Source: Patescibacteria group bacterium
GTDB taxonomy: Bacteria; Patescibacteriota; Minisyncoccia; Minisyncoccales; JANBVM01
Direction: 5' to 3'
DNA length: 38,623 nucleotides
NCBI GenBank assembly: GCA_024239015.1
Contig: JANBVM010000005.1
Coordinates: 1 to 38,623 of the forward strand
Under the pieces are notes generated by a model. It did not search any database and was not told where the DNA came from. It saw only the letters and a program-made list of their open reading frames with translations. A program made the translations under genes and the position numbers. This document shows, piece after piece, positions 16,135 to 26,245 of this stretch (position 1 is the first letter of the stretch; each line of letters begins with the position of its first letter).

Positions 16135-18785
16135 TCCGACCACCCTTCATCCATCATATCAATTCTATCCTGTATATTTTGAATATATTCGGGTTTGATT
16201 TCAATGGCTAACCAATCTCTTTGTAGCTCTAATGCAACTTCCATAGTGGTTCCACTATTTCCACACCATACTGCTTTACCATTTCTTCTAATATATAGAA
16301 GATGAGAAGGTAAAATTTCTGCACAATATACCATTCCTGAATATTGTATTATTGTTCTTTGTGCTTTACGTTCTCCGTCCTTCAAATTGAGGGCTTGACC
16401 TCTAAATTTGGGTGTTAAAGCAGTAATTGATTCTGAAATATGATATGTTTCATGCGATTTTATAGTCCTCTTTAAAGTTTTAGAATATATTGACTTTCTC
16501 TCTCTTTTTGTTATAGAAGAAGCATTACCAATTTTAAATATTGCTTCCTGTAAATCATTAGCTAATCTTTTAGAACTGGTATAAAAAATTCTTGATCCAT
16601 GTTTTCGTAAACTTCCATCTCCAAGACCAAATGAATTTAGAAATAGATTTATCTTATCAGAAGATAAAGAGAGAACAAATCTATCAATATATTTCTCTTT
16701 TGTTTTTCCATGTTGTTTTAGGTATTTATGAAGATCTTTATCAAATGTTCTAAAACTAATACAATCATTTCCTTTATCGTATTCTTTCCAATTATAAGGC
16801 AATATAGAAATTATTTTTCTAAAATCACTAGTATATTTTTTTTGAGTTAAAGCAATTTTATAACCTCTGCCCGAATGATTTACATGACCATCTGCTAACC
16901 AAATACCATAAAACCGAATCCAATCGTTTATTGGTATTTTTTTATCTCCAATTTCAAAAAACTTTGTATTGTAATTGCCATCTATCCATCGTGTGTTTCT
17001 CCTTAATTTAAAATTAGATTTAATATCTTCAGGGAGATAAAATCTCCATCTTTTGTGTCTACCACACGCATACATTCGATGATTAGGAGTTACTAATATA
17101 TCAACAAAATTTGTTTCAAATTTATACATTTCTCCTTCATAAAAGTAATTAAAAACGGAAATGGGTCTAGTATAAATCAAATTCCCTTCTAAATCTTCCG
17201 TAGCTAGTTCTGTTACTTTTGTTACCTCTGAAAATGGAATAAAACCATTTTTTGTTAAAACTTCTGTTTTTTCATCATAACACCCTGCAAACGGATCAAG
17301 TACAATTCCTGATAAATATTCCTCATTACATTCACAATTCCATTCTTTTGGGGTATTACATTTACTACAAACCAATTTTGGACAAGTGGCTTGAATTGGT
17401 ATTTTGATTAGTTCTTTGGGATAAATAGCATAATGTTTTTTGGAATATTGTTTTCTTTTTTTTCCACTGGTAGGAATTTGAATTTTCCAAACGTCTTGAA
17501 TGGGTATATTTCGAGCTAATAGCCATCTTGAAAAGTCGTTCATTTTATCTTTCAAAAATTCATGAACCCAATACGGTAAATTTAATGTTGGATCAGACCA
17601 AGTTTCTCGCATATTTCGCATACCCTTTTTTGATGTTTTAACTTGATCCGGGACTAGTTTATAATTTATCAGTTCAGGATAGGATTTTATCCCAAAAGCC
17701 TTCTGTACAATCTGCCAATGTTCAATTGATGGCAATGTATTACTATCCCCACGATACCAATGATCAATGGTGGTTTTCTTAATCCCTGATTTATTAATTA
17801 ACTCATCTTTAACAAAAACACTTTTTAAAAATTTAACAAACTCCCCCTTTTCGGGCAAATCTCGTTTTCTAACCATCTTTTTGCCGCGATCTTTATGAAG
17901 CCCCGAACGATAATATCTTTCTTCCTCTATACTATTAAATTTAGAAAGGGCTTGTCTATTTGCACTTCCAGTCCAAGAAGTTATTTTTTCCACTGATTTT
18001 AATTTCTCAAATTGTTGTACAAAATAGTATTTTGGGCTTTTTGTAAACCACCACATATTTTCACGATCAGTAGTAAAACGGGTTTTAACACTTTCGGGTT
18101 TCGGGTTTGTCTTATACCATAATATTTCGTTTCGACACAACCAACCCTTTTCATATACCATTTTTGTTGCGAAAAGATGTGGAATTAATGCTTTTGATTG
18201 TTTATTTATTTGTGTATATTTATTCCGCAATTGAACAAAATTATCTAACAATGATTGGTTATAATCTGATTTACCAAACTTCTCTTTTCGATTTTTTGCT
18301 TCTAAATAATCCCCGTCTTTTTGTTTGTAAGTCAAATTCCCACCATGATAGGTATCTCCAAGATTGACCCATAGGCTTCCATAATCAACAAGTTTGGGTT
18401 TAAGCAATTCAAAAACCTGTATTAAGTGATCTACAAATAATTGAGGGCTTGGCTCTAATCCTAATTGTCCTAGCCACGAAAAACACTGTTTACAGAAATA
18501 AGACGTGTTGTTTATCGTTTTCCGTTCTTTAGTCCAAATGTGTTTTTCATCTGTATTGCCATCCTTACCAAATTTTGTGGGTTGTTTTTCGGCTTCTTCC
18601 CATTCATGTTCTACATTTAATTTTTCACATTTATATTCTGACTCAGAAGTAGGAAAAACTACATCAGGTATCCCATAATCCCTTTTTCCCCAATAAGGGC
18701 TCGATGTCAAAATTGTATGAATCGAATTATCAGGTATTTCGGGGATCTTGTCTAATACGTGACCTACAAGTATTTCATTACGCAC
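16122..18785 (-). CDS. DNA methyltransferase (motif IV before motif I) interrupted by intein
   Basis: N-terminal LTSSPYWGKRDYG; C-terminal DPFAG/intein/SGTTMEVALELQRDWLAIEIKPEYI. Confidence 0.9.
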   Translation of the reverse strand: MRNEILVGHVLDKIPEIPDNSIHTILTSSPYWGKRDYGIPDVVFPTSESEYKCEKLNVEHEWEEAEKQPTKFGKDGNTDEKHIWTKERKTINNTSYFCKQCFSWLGQLGLEPSPQLFVDHLIQVFELLKPKLVDYGSLWVNLGDTYHGGNLTYKQKDGDYLEAKNRKEKFGKSDYNQSLLDNFVQLRNKYTQINKQSKALIPHLFATKMVYEKGWLCRNEILWYKTNPKPESVKTRFTTDRENMWWFTKSPKYYFVQQFEKLKSVEKITSWTGSANRQALSKFNSIEEERYYRSGLHKDRGKKMVRKRDLPEKGEFVKFLKSVFVKDELINKSGIKKTTIDHWYRGDSNTLPSIEHWQIVQKAFGIKSYPELINYKLVPDQVKTSKKGMRNMRETWSDPTLNLPYWVHEFLKDKMNDFSRWLLARNIPIQDVWKIQIPTSGKKRKQYSKKHYAIYPKELIKIPIQATCPKLVCSKCNTPKEWNCECNEEYLSGIVLDPFAGCYDEKTEVLTKNGFIPFSEVTKVTELATEDLEGNLIYTRPISVFNYFYEGEMYKFETNFVDILVTPNHRMYACGRHKRWRFYLPEDIKSNFKLRRNTRWIDGNYNTKFFEIGDKKIPINDWIRFYGIWLADGHVNHSGRGYKIALTQKKYTSDFRKIISILPYNWKEYDKGNDCISFRTFDKDLHKYLKQHGKTKEKYIDRFVLSLSSDKINLFLNSFGLGDGSLRKHGSRIFYTSSKRLANDLQEAIFKIGNASSITKRERKSIYSKTLKRTIKSHETYHISESITALTPKFRGQALNLKDGERKAQRTIIQYSGMVYCAEILPSHLLYIRRNGKAVWCGNSGTTMEVALELQRDWLAIEIKPEYIQNIQDRIDMMDEGWSEKFI
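16257..17282 (-). mobile_element. Intein (342 aa) with LAGLIDADG/DOD homing endonuclease domain
   Basis: Starts CYDEKTEVLTKNG, block B VTPNHRMYA, DOD-like YGIWLADGH and FLNSFGLGDGS, ends YCAEILPSHLLYIRRNGKAVWCGN|S. Confidence 0.92.
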
Positions 18786-18827
18786 AAAGTAAAATACTTA
18801 TCCCCCTTTTTAATAATATTGTAATTT

Positions 18828-19010
18828 TTATATAAATTTACTAAGGTCAATGTTCCTTAATAACATATTTTGATTTACTAATTTAACTGAAGTCTCACAA
18901 TGTTTTTGAGAAAAACAAATACAAATTTTATCCTTGTAAAAATGAACTCTTTTAGCACACAAGCATACTGATGGACTAATATGTTCCATATTCTGAAAAC
19001 TACACTTCAT
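18828..19010 (-). CDS. Small Cys-rich protein (possible)
   Basis: 60 aa, overlaps upstream stop (ATGAAGTGTAG); weak. Confidence 0.35.
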   Translation of the reverse strand: MKCSFQNMEHISPSVCLCAKRVHFYKDKICICFSQKHCETSVKLVNQNMLLRNIDLSKFI

Positions 19011-19317
19011 CTTCTTCTTTTATATCCCATTCTTTAGTAAGTATCCCCGCAATGTGATTAAGAATATAAGAAGCAAAATTTAGGAATTTATCAGGGTTTT
19101 CTTTTGGAAAATCTTTCATATTGAGTTTGTAAGTAAAAATATGTCCAGCCATTTCAAAATGTAAAAGGCAATCTTTTCGAATAAATTTTATATTCAAAGT
19201 TTTTGAATCATCTAAAAAGGCAATATCGGTCTCAAATAGGTTAGTATTTTTGATTAATCTATAAATTTCAGTAATTTTCTCTGATTGTTGTAAAAATCTT
19301 TCAGTCATAACAGGCAT
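19000..19317 (-). CDS. Hypothetical protein
   Basis: 105 aa ORF in operon order. Confidence 0.6.
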   Translation of the reverse strand: MPVMTERFLQQSEKITEIYRLIKNTNLFETDIAFLDDSKTLNIKFIRKDCLLHFEMAGHIFTYKLNMKDFPKENPDKFLNFASYILNHIAGILTKEWDIKEEDEV

Positions 19318-19347
19318 GATGATTACTTCTCATATCAGTTTTTAAGA

Positions 19348-19740
19348 CTATTGAGATTTTTGTGCAAATTTCTTTAATTCTTTCATAATTATCTTTGCGG
19401 GTTTTTGATACATCTGATAGGGATAAAGGTGTATTACTTGAATATTATGTCGATTATACATCTTCTTCTTCCATGACATTTTCTTTTTGTATTCAGGATC
19501 ACTTATCATCCCCCAAAATTCGATATACACACCAAACTGATTGAGATAAAAATCGGGAAGCAACTGATAGATTTTTTTCCTAGACCAAACCGGAACAGGG
19601 CGTTCATATTCATATTCCAAACCAAGTTTTCTTAAAATATTTGCAATTCTCCATTCAGATTTTGATTTTACCTGTTCGCCTTTGTGTGTAATCATTTTCT
19701 TGGGTTTGGGCTTGAATTTTTTCACTATATAATTTACCAA
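19348..19740 (-). CDS. PD-(D/E)XK-type nuclease candidate
   Basis: KSKSEWRIANILRKLGLEYEYERP...LLPDFYLNQFGVYIEFWGM. Confidence 0.65.
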   Translation of the reverse strand: MVNYIVKKFKPKPKKMITHKGEQVKSKSEWRIANILRKLGLEYEYERPVPVWSRKKIYQLLPDFYLNQFGVYIEFWGMISDPEYKKKMSWKKKMYNRHNIQVIHLYPYQMYQKPAKIIMKELKKFAQKSQ

Positions 19741-20285
19741 TTTTCTTCTATTTCATATTTTGCATCTTTAAACAATAAAAAGAGATCCTTGCCACTAAAA
19801 GAAAATTCGGGGTGAGCTTTCATCCAATGGCGAACATACAAATCATAAGATAGATTCATTATATTTGTAATGATTACAAGAGTAAAGACAATATTTCTAT
19901 AAATGTCTTTTGTATAAATTGGACGGGCTTCTAGCATAGTATCTTCGTGTCGTAAAGATGCAACCAACATTTTAGCATCCATTTCTGACAGGGTTTGAAG
20001 TATAGACCCTTTTGCCATGTCTCTATCTCTTTTGACAATATTTTCTGTGGACAAATACTTTGGAGGAAATCGGGATTTTCGTATCGTTGGAACAAAATCT
20101 TCAGTTACCCACACACCATTTAGTTTCCACCATCCTTCTTTTTCTAATTTCTCAAATGGATCAAAATCATATTCAATATTAACAGGTTCATCATCTTGTT
20201 CAAATTCTGTAGATAATGAGGAGGGTGTTTGCCTTTGACTCCAATATGGTGGTTTATTCTTTCGTTTTTTTAACAGTCTGCTCAT
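19734..20285 (-). CDS. Hypothetical protein
   Basis: 183 aa ORF; class 2 promoter-like motif immediately upstream. Confidence 0.6.
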   Translation of the reverse strand: MSRLLKKRKNKPPYWSQRQTPSSLSTEFEQDDEPVNIEYDFDPFEKLEKEGWWKLNGVWVTEDFVPTIRKSRFPPKYLSTENIVKRDRDMAKGSILQTLSEMDAKMLVASLRHEDTMLEARPIYTKDIYRNIVFTLVIITNIMNLSYDLYVRHWMKAHPEFSFSGKDLFLLFKDAKYEIEENW

Positions 20286-20306
20286 AATAGTATTTTGATA
20301 TTTTTA

Positions 20307-20335
20307 CTATTAATATATTGTGTCATTTTTTTAGG
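20307..20335 (-). promoter_or_regulatory. Class 2 promoter candidate
   Basis: minus: CCTAAAAAAATGACACAATATATTAATAG, ~25 nt before ATG. Confidence 0.5.
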
Positions 20336-20726
20336 CACTTGCCGCAGCAATTATGGATGATCCCCCTGTTATTCCATCATGATATAATACCGCTGTTAAA
20401 TTATCAACGAATGGGGTTGTGTCAGAAGTTGTTAGATCTTCTGTAATTGTAAAACTGTCAATATTGGAAGTAGCCGTAGTTGGAATTCTCCTCCTTCTTT
20501 TCTTCTTTTTAGGTTTAACTTTGATTAATTCAACATCCTGACGAATACCACAACTTCTGCAATATTTATCAGCTTCCCATTTCCAAAATGGTTCAGGATA
20601 ATCACAAAAAATACAACAAATTGCAGGAATTGCTTCTACTTTTTTCCAGTTAATCATTATTTCATAACATTGATAACAAAACAGGTGATCACTATCAGTA
20701 CCACAGGCTCCACATTGTATTTTCAT
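20331..20726 (-). CDS. Zinc-ribbon protein with basic tail
   Basis: CGACG..CYQC..CCIFC..CRSCG; KPKKKKRRRR. Confidence 0.7.
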   Translation of the reverse strand: MKIQCGACGTDSDHLFCYQCYEIMINWKKVEAIPAICCIFCDYPEPFWKWEADKYCRSCGIRQDVELIKVKPKKKKRRRRIPTTATSNIDSFTITEDLTTSDTTPFVDNLTAVLYHDGITGGSSIIAAASA

Positions 20727-20938
20727 AAATCTTCATTTTCCCCAGCTTTTTTTATCCACTTTGCAGCAAAATCAGTATAATCAAAATCAACATCATATTT
20801 CTCACAATGTTCTTGATAAGTTATTCCACAATTATCGCATTTCCGTGTATCCCCTTTGTGTTTCAAATTTATTTCTTTATCATGGTGGTGTTGCTGTTTA
20901 GGAGAACCACAATTTTTACAAGTTACATTAAAACTCAT
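20723..20938 (-). CDS. Small zinc-finger protein
   Basis: CKNCGSPKQQHH...CDNCGITYQEHC. Confidence 0.65.
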   Translation of the reverse strand: MSFNVTCKNCGSPKQQHHHDKEINLKHKGDTRKCDNCGITYQEHCEKYDVDFDYTDFAAKWIKKAGENEDL

Positions 20939-21108
20939 TTTTCTTCCCCTATCTTATAATAAATCATAGTAAAACCAAGAATTAAAATAAATGAAATTTG
21001 ACCCAAAAGCTGTTTATAGGTATATGGATCATCAAACCATAATTTAGACCAACTAATTGTGGCGAGAACAGCCCACATCATTAAAAAATAGACAAAACTT
21101 TGTTTCAT
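20935..21108 (-). CDS. Small two-TM protein, 57 aa (not in ORF track)
   Basis: MKQSFVYFLMMWAVLATISWSKLWFDDPYTYKQLLGQISFILILGFTMIYYKIGEEK; overlaps next start (ATGA). Confidence 0.65.
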   Translation of the reverse strand: MKQSFVYFLMMWAVLATISWSKLWFDDPYTYKQLLGQISFILILGFTMIYYKIGEEK

Positions 21109-21422
21109 TCTATTAACTCCCAGCTTTCAAGTTGATCTAATGCTTCTAATATCTTCCAATGATCGGCATTTGAAATTCGGTCAAGAATTTCTGAAGTTGT
21201 TATACCGGGATGTTTATCTATAAATTTTTTTAATTTCATAGCATTATCAATATCATTAAATGATCGACTAGTCATTGCATAATCCCAAAATTCATTATCA
21301 TCACACCATCCACAATCATAATAATATTCGGTTCCCTCTTTTGCATTGGCATGTCCTATTACTCTAGGATTATGGAACCCAAATTTACATAATATTCTTT
21401 GAATTGCCTGTTTAGGTTTCAT
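21105..21422 (-). CDS. CxxC-containing protein with winged-helix-like C-terminus
   Basis: CGWC plus KHPGITTSEILDRISNADHWKILEALDQLESWELIE. Confidence 0.55.
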   Translation of the reverse strand: MKPKQAIQRILCKFGFHNPRVIGHANAKEGTEYYYDCGWCDDNEFWDYAMTSRSFNDIDNAMKLKKFIDKHPGITTSEILDRISNADHWKILEALDQLESWELIE

Positions 21423-21488
21423 TTTTTTTCACTCACCTCTAAAAACTTCCATGTTTGATTTAGAACCATTTACATACTTTAACTGGTT

Positions 21489-22415
21489 TTAATCCTCTTT
21501 TTTTTTAGGTTCCCTTGCTTCCATTTCTACATCTGTTTCAGATGTACCATACATTATTTCCATGCCTGCTTTATAGGTTTCATCATTGGGATAGAGATCA
21601 GTTTCAAGATGACTATCACTACAAAGGGGTGTTCTCATTAAACAAACAATACCAAGTTCTCTAAATCCTTCTACAACCTTTTTACCAATTCCTCTAATAG
21701 CCAAAAGATCATCGTCCTTAGCAGTAAATATTTTTCCCATGTCACCATCAAAATGTTTGTGAATTAAAACTGCCTTATCAAAACCTACATTACCAATTTT
21801 CATAAGCATGGCAACCTGTCTTGATTTGATTTCGTCCCAATCATCAGGAATACCTACATCTTCGTCCATGATACGCAAAGCATTTCCGGGAATATCAGAT
21901 TGATAGAGTTCTCCTTTCTTGATTTTTCTAGCATAATAAATAACTAAATCCTGAAATTCTCGTATAGTAGGCAATTGAAAAAATAAAACAGTGTTTTTGT
22001 TTTCCGTTTTGCGAAAGAGAGAAGCAAGTAAATTTACATTTGATGTGGGATAATGAGCTGAAAAACGATCAGGAACAAACTGGACATATTCATCATCAAA
22101 AAAATCTTCTCCTACAAATACAACCACTCCAAAATCCTTTTGCATTAAATTTGCAATTTGTGGTTTTAATCGTTTCTTTTTCTTATGTTTTTGTGAAAAT
22201 ATTGATTGATAAAAATCCCTACCAATTTTAAGTTCGATAAATACCTCTTGATCATTATCGCCTTTGATATGATAATCTCCCACTGGAAGCATTTTTTGAA
22301 TTGGTTTAAACCCGGCTTGTCTAATTTTCATCAAAGCGGGATTATGTTCTCGACTGTCGTAGAAGATTTCTACGTTTTTAGCTTTACTCATCTTTTTTAA
22401 TTGCTCCAATAGCAT
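21489..22415 (-). CDS. XPF/ERCC4-type nuclease with HhH domain (Hef/Mus81-like)
   Basis: FYDSREHN...LPVGDYHIKG...FIELKIGRDFYQSI; HhH IGNVGFDKAVLIHKHF...LLAIRGIGKKVVEGFRELG. Confidence 0.9.
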   Translation of the reverse strand: MLLEQLKKMSKAKNVEIFYDSREHNPALMKIRQAGFKPIQKMLPVGDYHIKGDNDQEVFIELKIGRDFYQSIFSQKHKKKKRLKPQIANLMQKDFGVVVFVGEDFFDDEYVQFVPDRFSAHYPTSNVNLLASLFRKTENKNTVLFFQLPTIREFQDLVIYYARKIKKGELYQSDIPGNALRIMDEDVGIPDDWDEIKSRQVAMLMKIGNVGFDKAVLIHKHFDGDMGKIFTAKDDDLLAIRGIGKKVVEGFRELGIVCLMRTPLCSDSHLETDLYPNDETYKAGMEIMYGTSETDVEMEAREPKKKED

Positions 22416-22701
22416 CTAATCCACCAAGAATAACCATTTGCATTTCTTCATGATTATCAAGTCTTTCAGTAAGGGTTTGTAGGGCTTCCATTATTTTATC
22501 ATTTGTTAATATTTCTTTGTGTGTTAGAAATACAAGTACAGTAACAGTACAAAAGGTTCCCATCAAAAATCCTGCAATTGCGAATCCCATATATTCAGGT
22601 AACAGATAAATAATAGCAATAATAATAAAGACAAATAAGCCAAAAATAAATATTGTTTGGGTTCTATATTGAGATTCTTCTTTTTCAGTTTCCATACTCA
22701 T
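22384..22701 (-). CDS. Small membrane protein with helical tail
   Basis: Two TM segments (IFIFGLFVFIIIAIIYLL, MGFAIAGFLMGTFCTVTVLVFL). Confidence 0.65.
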   Translation of the reverse strand: MSMETEKEESQYRTQTIFIFGLFVFIIIAIIYLLPEYMGFAIAGFLMGTFCTVTVLVFLTHKEILTNDKIMEALQTLTERLDNHEEMQMVILGGLDAIGAIKKDE

Positions 22702-22710
22702 TGTATTGAT

Positions 22711-22740
22711 TATTTATATTTAAAGATATTGTGATTTTTC
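22711..22740 (-). promoter_or_regulatory. Class 2 promoter candidate
   Basis: minus: GAAAAATCACAATATCTTTAAATATAAATA. Confidence 0.5.
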
Positions 22741-24686
22741 TAGTTGAAGCCTTTCATTACAATTGTTTGGAGTTCAGATAGTCTGTTTTCAACGGGTGTA
22801 GGTGTTTTCAGAACCATATTTTGTAAATCCATGAGTTTTGCGACTAGATCAGGATTGTTGATTTCATAGGATTTTTGTAGTCCTGCAAGCGCTGCACCCA
22901 TCTCTGCATCTCGTATTCTATCAATAGTTGCTCGAAAATCTCTGTCTCGTCTTGCTAAATCATTATAAAATCTTGTTTCAGCAGGTTTTCGTCCTCTCCA
23001 TATTGGATTATCTAATAACTGATCTCTAATCATATCTCTAGCTACATCAGCAGATTGAGGATTTGATAGTATCTCACTTTTTTCTTCTTCTGACATATCA
23101 GGAACTCTTTTTTCTTTCATCTTTCTAAGACCTTCTGCTCCCGCATATTTTGAAAATTCATCCTTTTTCGGTTTTTCTGCTACTGCTTCTGCTAATGTTC
23201 CGGTGGTTCGACCAGTTTTAAGAAAATCTTCTGAAAGATTAGCAATATCCTCCAAACTAGTTGCTCTATTCATTTCTGCTCTGTATGCTACTAGATCGGT
23301 CTTTTTCTTATTTTGTCTTGCTATGGCATCATCTTGATCGACTTTATCCAATTTAAGTCTTTTAATATTCTCTATTTTATTATTAATAGCATTAACCTTA
23401 TTTTGTTCTGCATTTACAAATTTATCAATTATTTTCTTTTTCCGAGCTTCTTCCCCCTTCTCAAACTTTGGTTTTGTTGCTTCTGATGCCACTCCAATTG
23501 CTAGTTGAGCTGCTTCTTTAGGATCTCTTTCGGGGTCTTTGGTCATTAATCTATTAAGCTCTGTTTGCATTGCGTCTTGAAAGTCCTCTCCAACTTTCGT
23601 TCCAATTTGTTCTGCTTTTTCTTTCTTCTTTACTCTACGCTCTTTAGTTTTAATATCTAATTTTGCCTCTTCTAATTTTGCCTCTTCTTCCTCTGTTTTT
23701 TTGGTTTTTGTAATTTTACCTGCCTCATTAATTCTTGCCTGAATTCCTGTAATCTTATCTTTTAATTCTTGAGGAACTGTAAGGTTTAACTCAAGTAATC
23801 CTGCCCGAGTTGACCGAAGAGTCTTTTCTTCTTTTAATAAGAGCTTTAATTCTTTAGCTTTGCGTACTTGTACCTTTTCTTGATAAGCACCTTCTGCTTC
23901 AGTTTTTTCTCTTCCTCTTCTTTTCTTTCTAGCACCGCTTATTCTTCCTCTTGCTTCTTTTACTTTAGCAGCTTCTTTTTCTGATAATCGAACCTTTTTT
24001 CCTTTCTTATCCATTTCTTTATGAACTTGTTTAAGCTGTTTGCGTTCATCTTTAGGCGATAATCCCATAGATTCGATTGCAGAAATCCTCTTCTTTCGTT
24101 CATCTTGTAAGTGTCTAGCAGATGCTCCACGCTTAAATAACAATTTTTCCTTCTCAGAAATTTTGGTTTTATCTCCCTTTCGTCGGAGTCTAGTAGAAAT
24201 ATCGGCTTTTCTTGCTTTAAATTTGGCTTTTCTTCCTGTTGGAGTCTCTTCTCTCTCTTTCTTTTCTTGTTTCCCTTTTTGAAATTGTCTTTCTTTTTCT
24301 CTACGCTCTTTCTTTTGCTTCATTCGACCTTTGAGTTTTTCTTTTCCAACTTTCCTTTTTTCCTTTTTTGCTAGTTGTCTTTTACTTAATTGTTTTACTG
24401 GTTTTTCTTTTTTTTTCTTCTTTTTAGAACCAGTAATATGATGTTGCGTGCCATGTTCTAGATTATAAGCCTTCTGCCACTCCTCTGTTTTTGTATTCCA
24501 ACCTTTAATGGGTTCACCAGCTGCGCCAGACTGTCTTTCTTTTTTTCTTTTTTCCTTTCCCTTTTTCTTTCTCTCTTCTCTTCCGGGAGGTAGTTGTAAA
24601 AGTGCTTTTTCTGTAATCTCATCTCTGACCATATAAGAGTGTTTAACTACTTTTTCTAATAACTCAAGCTGACTTAATGTACTCAC
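22740..24686 (-). CDS. Very Lys/Arg/Glu-rich coiled-coil protein
   Basis: 648 aa, long K/R/E repeats (KKKKKKEKPVKQLSKRQLAKKEKRK...), C-terminal less biased domain. Confidence 0.8.
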   Translation of the reverse strand: MSTLSQLELLEKVVKHSYMVRDEITEKALLQLPPGREERKKKGKEKRKKERQSGAAGEPIKGWNTKTEEWQKAYNLEHGTQHHITGSKKKKKKEKPVKQLSKRQLAKKEKRKVGKEKLKGRMKQKKERREKERQFQKGKQEKKEREETPTGRKAKFKARKADISTRLRRKGDKTKISEKEKLLFKRGASARHLQDERKKRISAIESMGLSPKDERKQLKQVHKEMDKKGKKVRLSEKEAAKVKEARGRISGARKKRRGREKTEAEGAYQEKVQVRKAKELKLLLKEEKTLRSTRAGLLELNLTVPQELKDKITGIQARINEAGKITKTKKTEEEEAKLEEAKLDIKTKERRVKKKEKAEQIGTKVGEDFQDAMQTELNRLMTKDPERDPKEAAQLAIGVASEATKPKFEKGEEARKKKIIDKFVNAEQNKVNAINNKIENIKRLKLDKVDQDDAIARQNKKKTDLVAYRAEMNRATSLEDIANLSEDFLKTGRTTGTLAEAVAEKPKKDEFSKYAGAEGLRKMKEKRVPDMSEEEKSEILSNPQSADVARDMIRDQLLDNPIWRGRKPAETRFYNDLARRDRDFRATIDRIRDAEMGAALAGLQKSYEINNPDLVAKLMDLQNMVLKTPTPVENRLSELQTIVMKGFN

Positions 24687-24774
24687 AAGTAGTAGTAAGA
24701 TACTGTAATATTAAAATTTATTCATCTAAAAGAAATTTGAATATTTATTTATTTATCTAAAAAAATTTAAATAT

Positions 24775-25350
24775 TCAAAAATTAGTAATTATTTCTCTTT
24801 TTGCTAATTCTTTTTCCGCCCAAATGCCTAGTAGGGGAGCTTTTTCAGCTATTGTTTCTAAATCAAAATTCATTTTCATTGTATTACAAACATAACAAAG
24901 AGTTTGAACATTTCCTTTTATATATCCTTTTTTAGAATCAATCCTATCTATACCATTATATTTTAATTGATAATTCTGATTACCACTTTTAGTATATAAA
25001 TTAGAAAGACTTGCTTCACATATACTACAATCTTTATCTATTAATGATAAAAATTGGCTAAAATCTATTTTAAATACGTGTCCCCTCTTTTTTGCAGTTC
25101 TTTTATAATGATTATATAATGATCTGTACCCCTTGTTTGTATATTTCCCAAATACAACTGGACAATAATTACAAGAATTTCGTTGTTTATTATTAATAAT
25201 AGTATCTAGATATGCATAATGTTTTTTCCCGCATTCACACCTAATTCTACAATCTGCTCCCTTCTTCTTATCAAACCTATAAATACTTAATATTGTATAT
25301 TGTCGTATTTTTTGATTTATATAGTTTTTAGCAATTTCATGTGATATCAA
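24775..25350 (-). CDS. HNH endonuclease (free-standing homing candidate)
   Basis: CNYC...CSIC...YNGIDRIDSKKGYIKGNVQTLCYVCNTMKMN. Confidence 0.8.
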   Translation of the reverse strand: MISHEIAKNYINQKIRQYTILSIYRFDKKKGADCRIRCECGKKHYAYLDTIINNKQRNSCNYCPVVFGKYTNKGYRSLYNHYKRTAKKRGHVFKIDFSQFLSLIDKDCSICEASLSNLYTKSGNQNYQLKYNGIDRIDSKKGYIKGNVQTLCYVCNTMKMNFDLETIAEKAPLLGIWAEKELAKREIITNF

Positions 25351-25369
25351 TACAATAATCTCTCTTCAG

Positions 25370-26245
25370 TTATACAAGAAATTTATCAGGTGGATCAAGT
25401 AACCAATTCCAATATGCCTGAAGTCCTTTTTTTCCAGTAACATCAAGATTTGCTCCAACTCTACCTGTAAGTTTATTAGATTTTACATTTGCAAAAAATT
25501 CAGTTGTTTCACCCAAAACATCTAATTCTCCATAACACCGGGTTAAAACCCATACTTCTTCTTTGATGTTTCCCGACCAAGTAGGAATATAATCAACTTC
25601 TTCCTCTGCGGCTCGTTCATCATATTTTTCATCCTTTTGTTCTGCTTTCTTTTTATCTTCCTGTATGCGATATTGTTTGTTATGTTCCTTCCTTTTGGTG
25701 GTTTCATGAACAGTTACCAATATTCCATCTGTTGCTCGGTCAGTAGATTCATTCCAAATTTTATCCAAGTTCCAATTGCGTTTTTTCCACGCGTTTCGAT
25801 TCTTTACGCCACCAAAGGGAGCAATATTTTGATCTGCTCTCATTGACATTTCTGCTATCCAATGCCACCTTTGATACCCATCATAAATTTCAAAATTGGG
25901 TTGGAAAGAATCAAGCTCAGCAAGATATTCGTCCTCTACTATCTCATATACTATCCTTGCCGCTTGTGGCAAATCTGTGTCACTAACTCCTTTGGTATGA
26001 GTTTTAAGATCACGTTTAATATCCCAAATTTTGAAGTTGTCATGTACTTTGGCGGGGAAATTGGCTTTCAGGGTTTGACGAGTGTTTCCATCAAAATCAA
26101 GAACACCAAACCTACCCTGTGCTTTGTTTAATGAATATGCTAAGACCGATTTACCAAATCCCTTATCTCCAAAGGATAACCATGTAAAAGGATCTACAAA
26201 TTGTGGGAAAATCTTATCTCCCAATGCTTCTTCCATGTGTTTCAC
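25370..26245 (-). CDS. RecA/Sak4-like P-loop ATPase
   Basis: Walker A-like GDKGFGKS, GVLDFDGNTRQTLK, GILVTVHETTK. Confidence 0.7.
   Translation of the reverse strand: MKHMEEALGDKIFPQFVDPFTWLSFGDKGFGKSVLAYSLNKAQGRFGVLDFDGNTRQTLKANFPAKVHDNFKIWDIKRDLKTHTKGVSDTDLPQAARIVYEIVEDEYLAELDSFQPNFEIYDGYQRWHWIAEMSMRADQNIAPFGGVKNRNAWKKRNWNLDKIWNESTDRATDGILVTVHETTKRKEHNKQYRIQEDKKKAEQKDEKYDERAAEEEVDYIPTWSGNIKEEVWVLTRCYGELDVLGETTEFFANVKSNKLTGRVGANLDVTGKKGLQAYWNWLLDPPDKFLV

Noticed and set aside
16122-19740. Complete restriction-modification system from methyltransferase plus PD-(D/E)XK gene
   Set aside because: The nuclease is small, separated by other genes and resembles general PD-(D/E)XK repair/homing types; no evidence it is the cognate restriction enzyme
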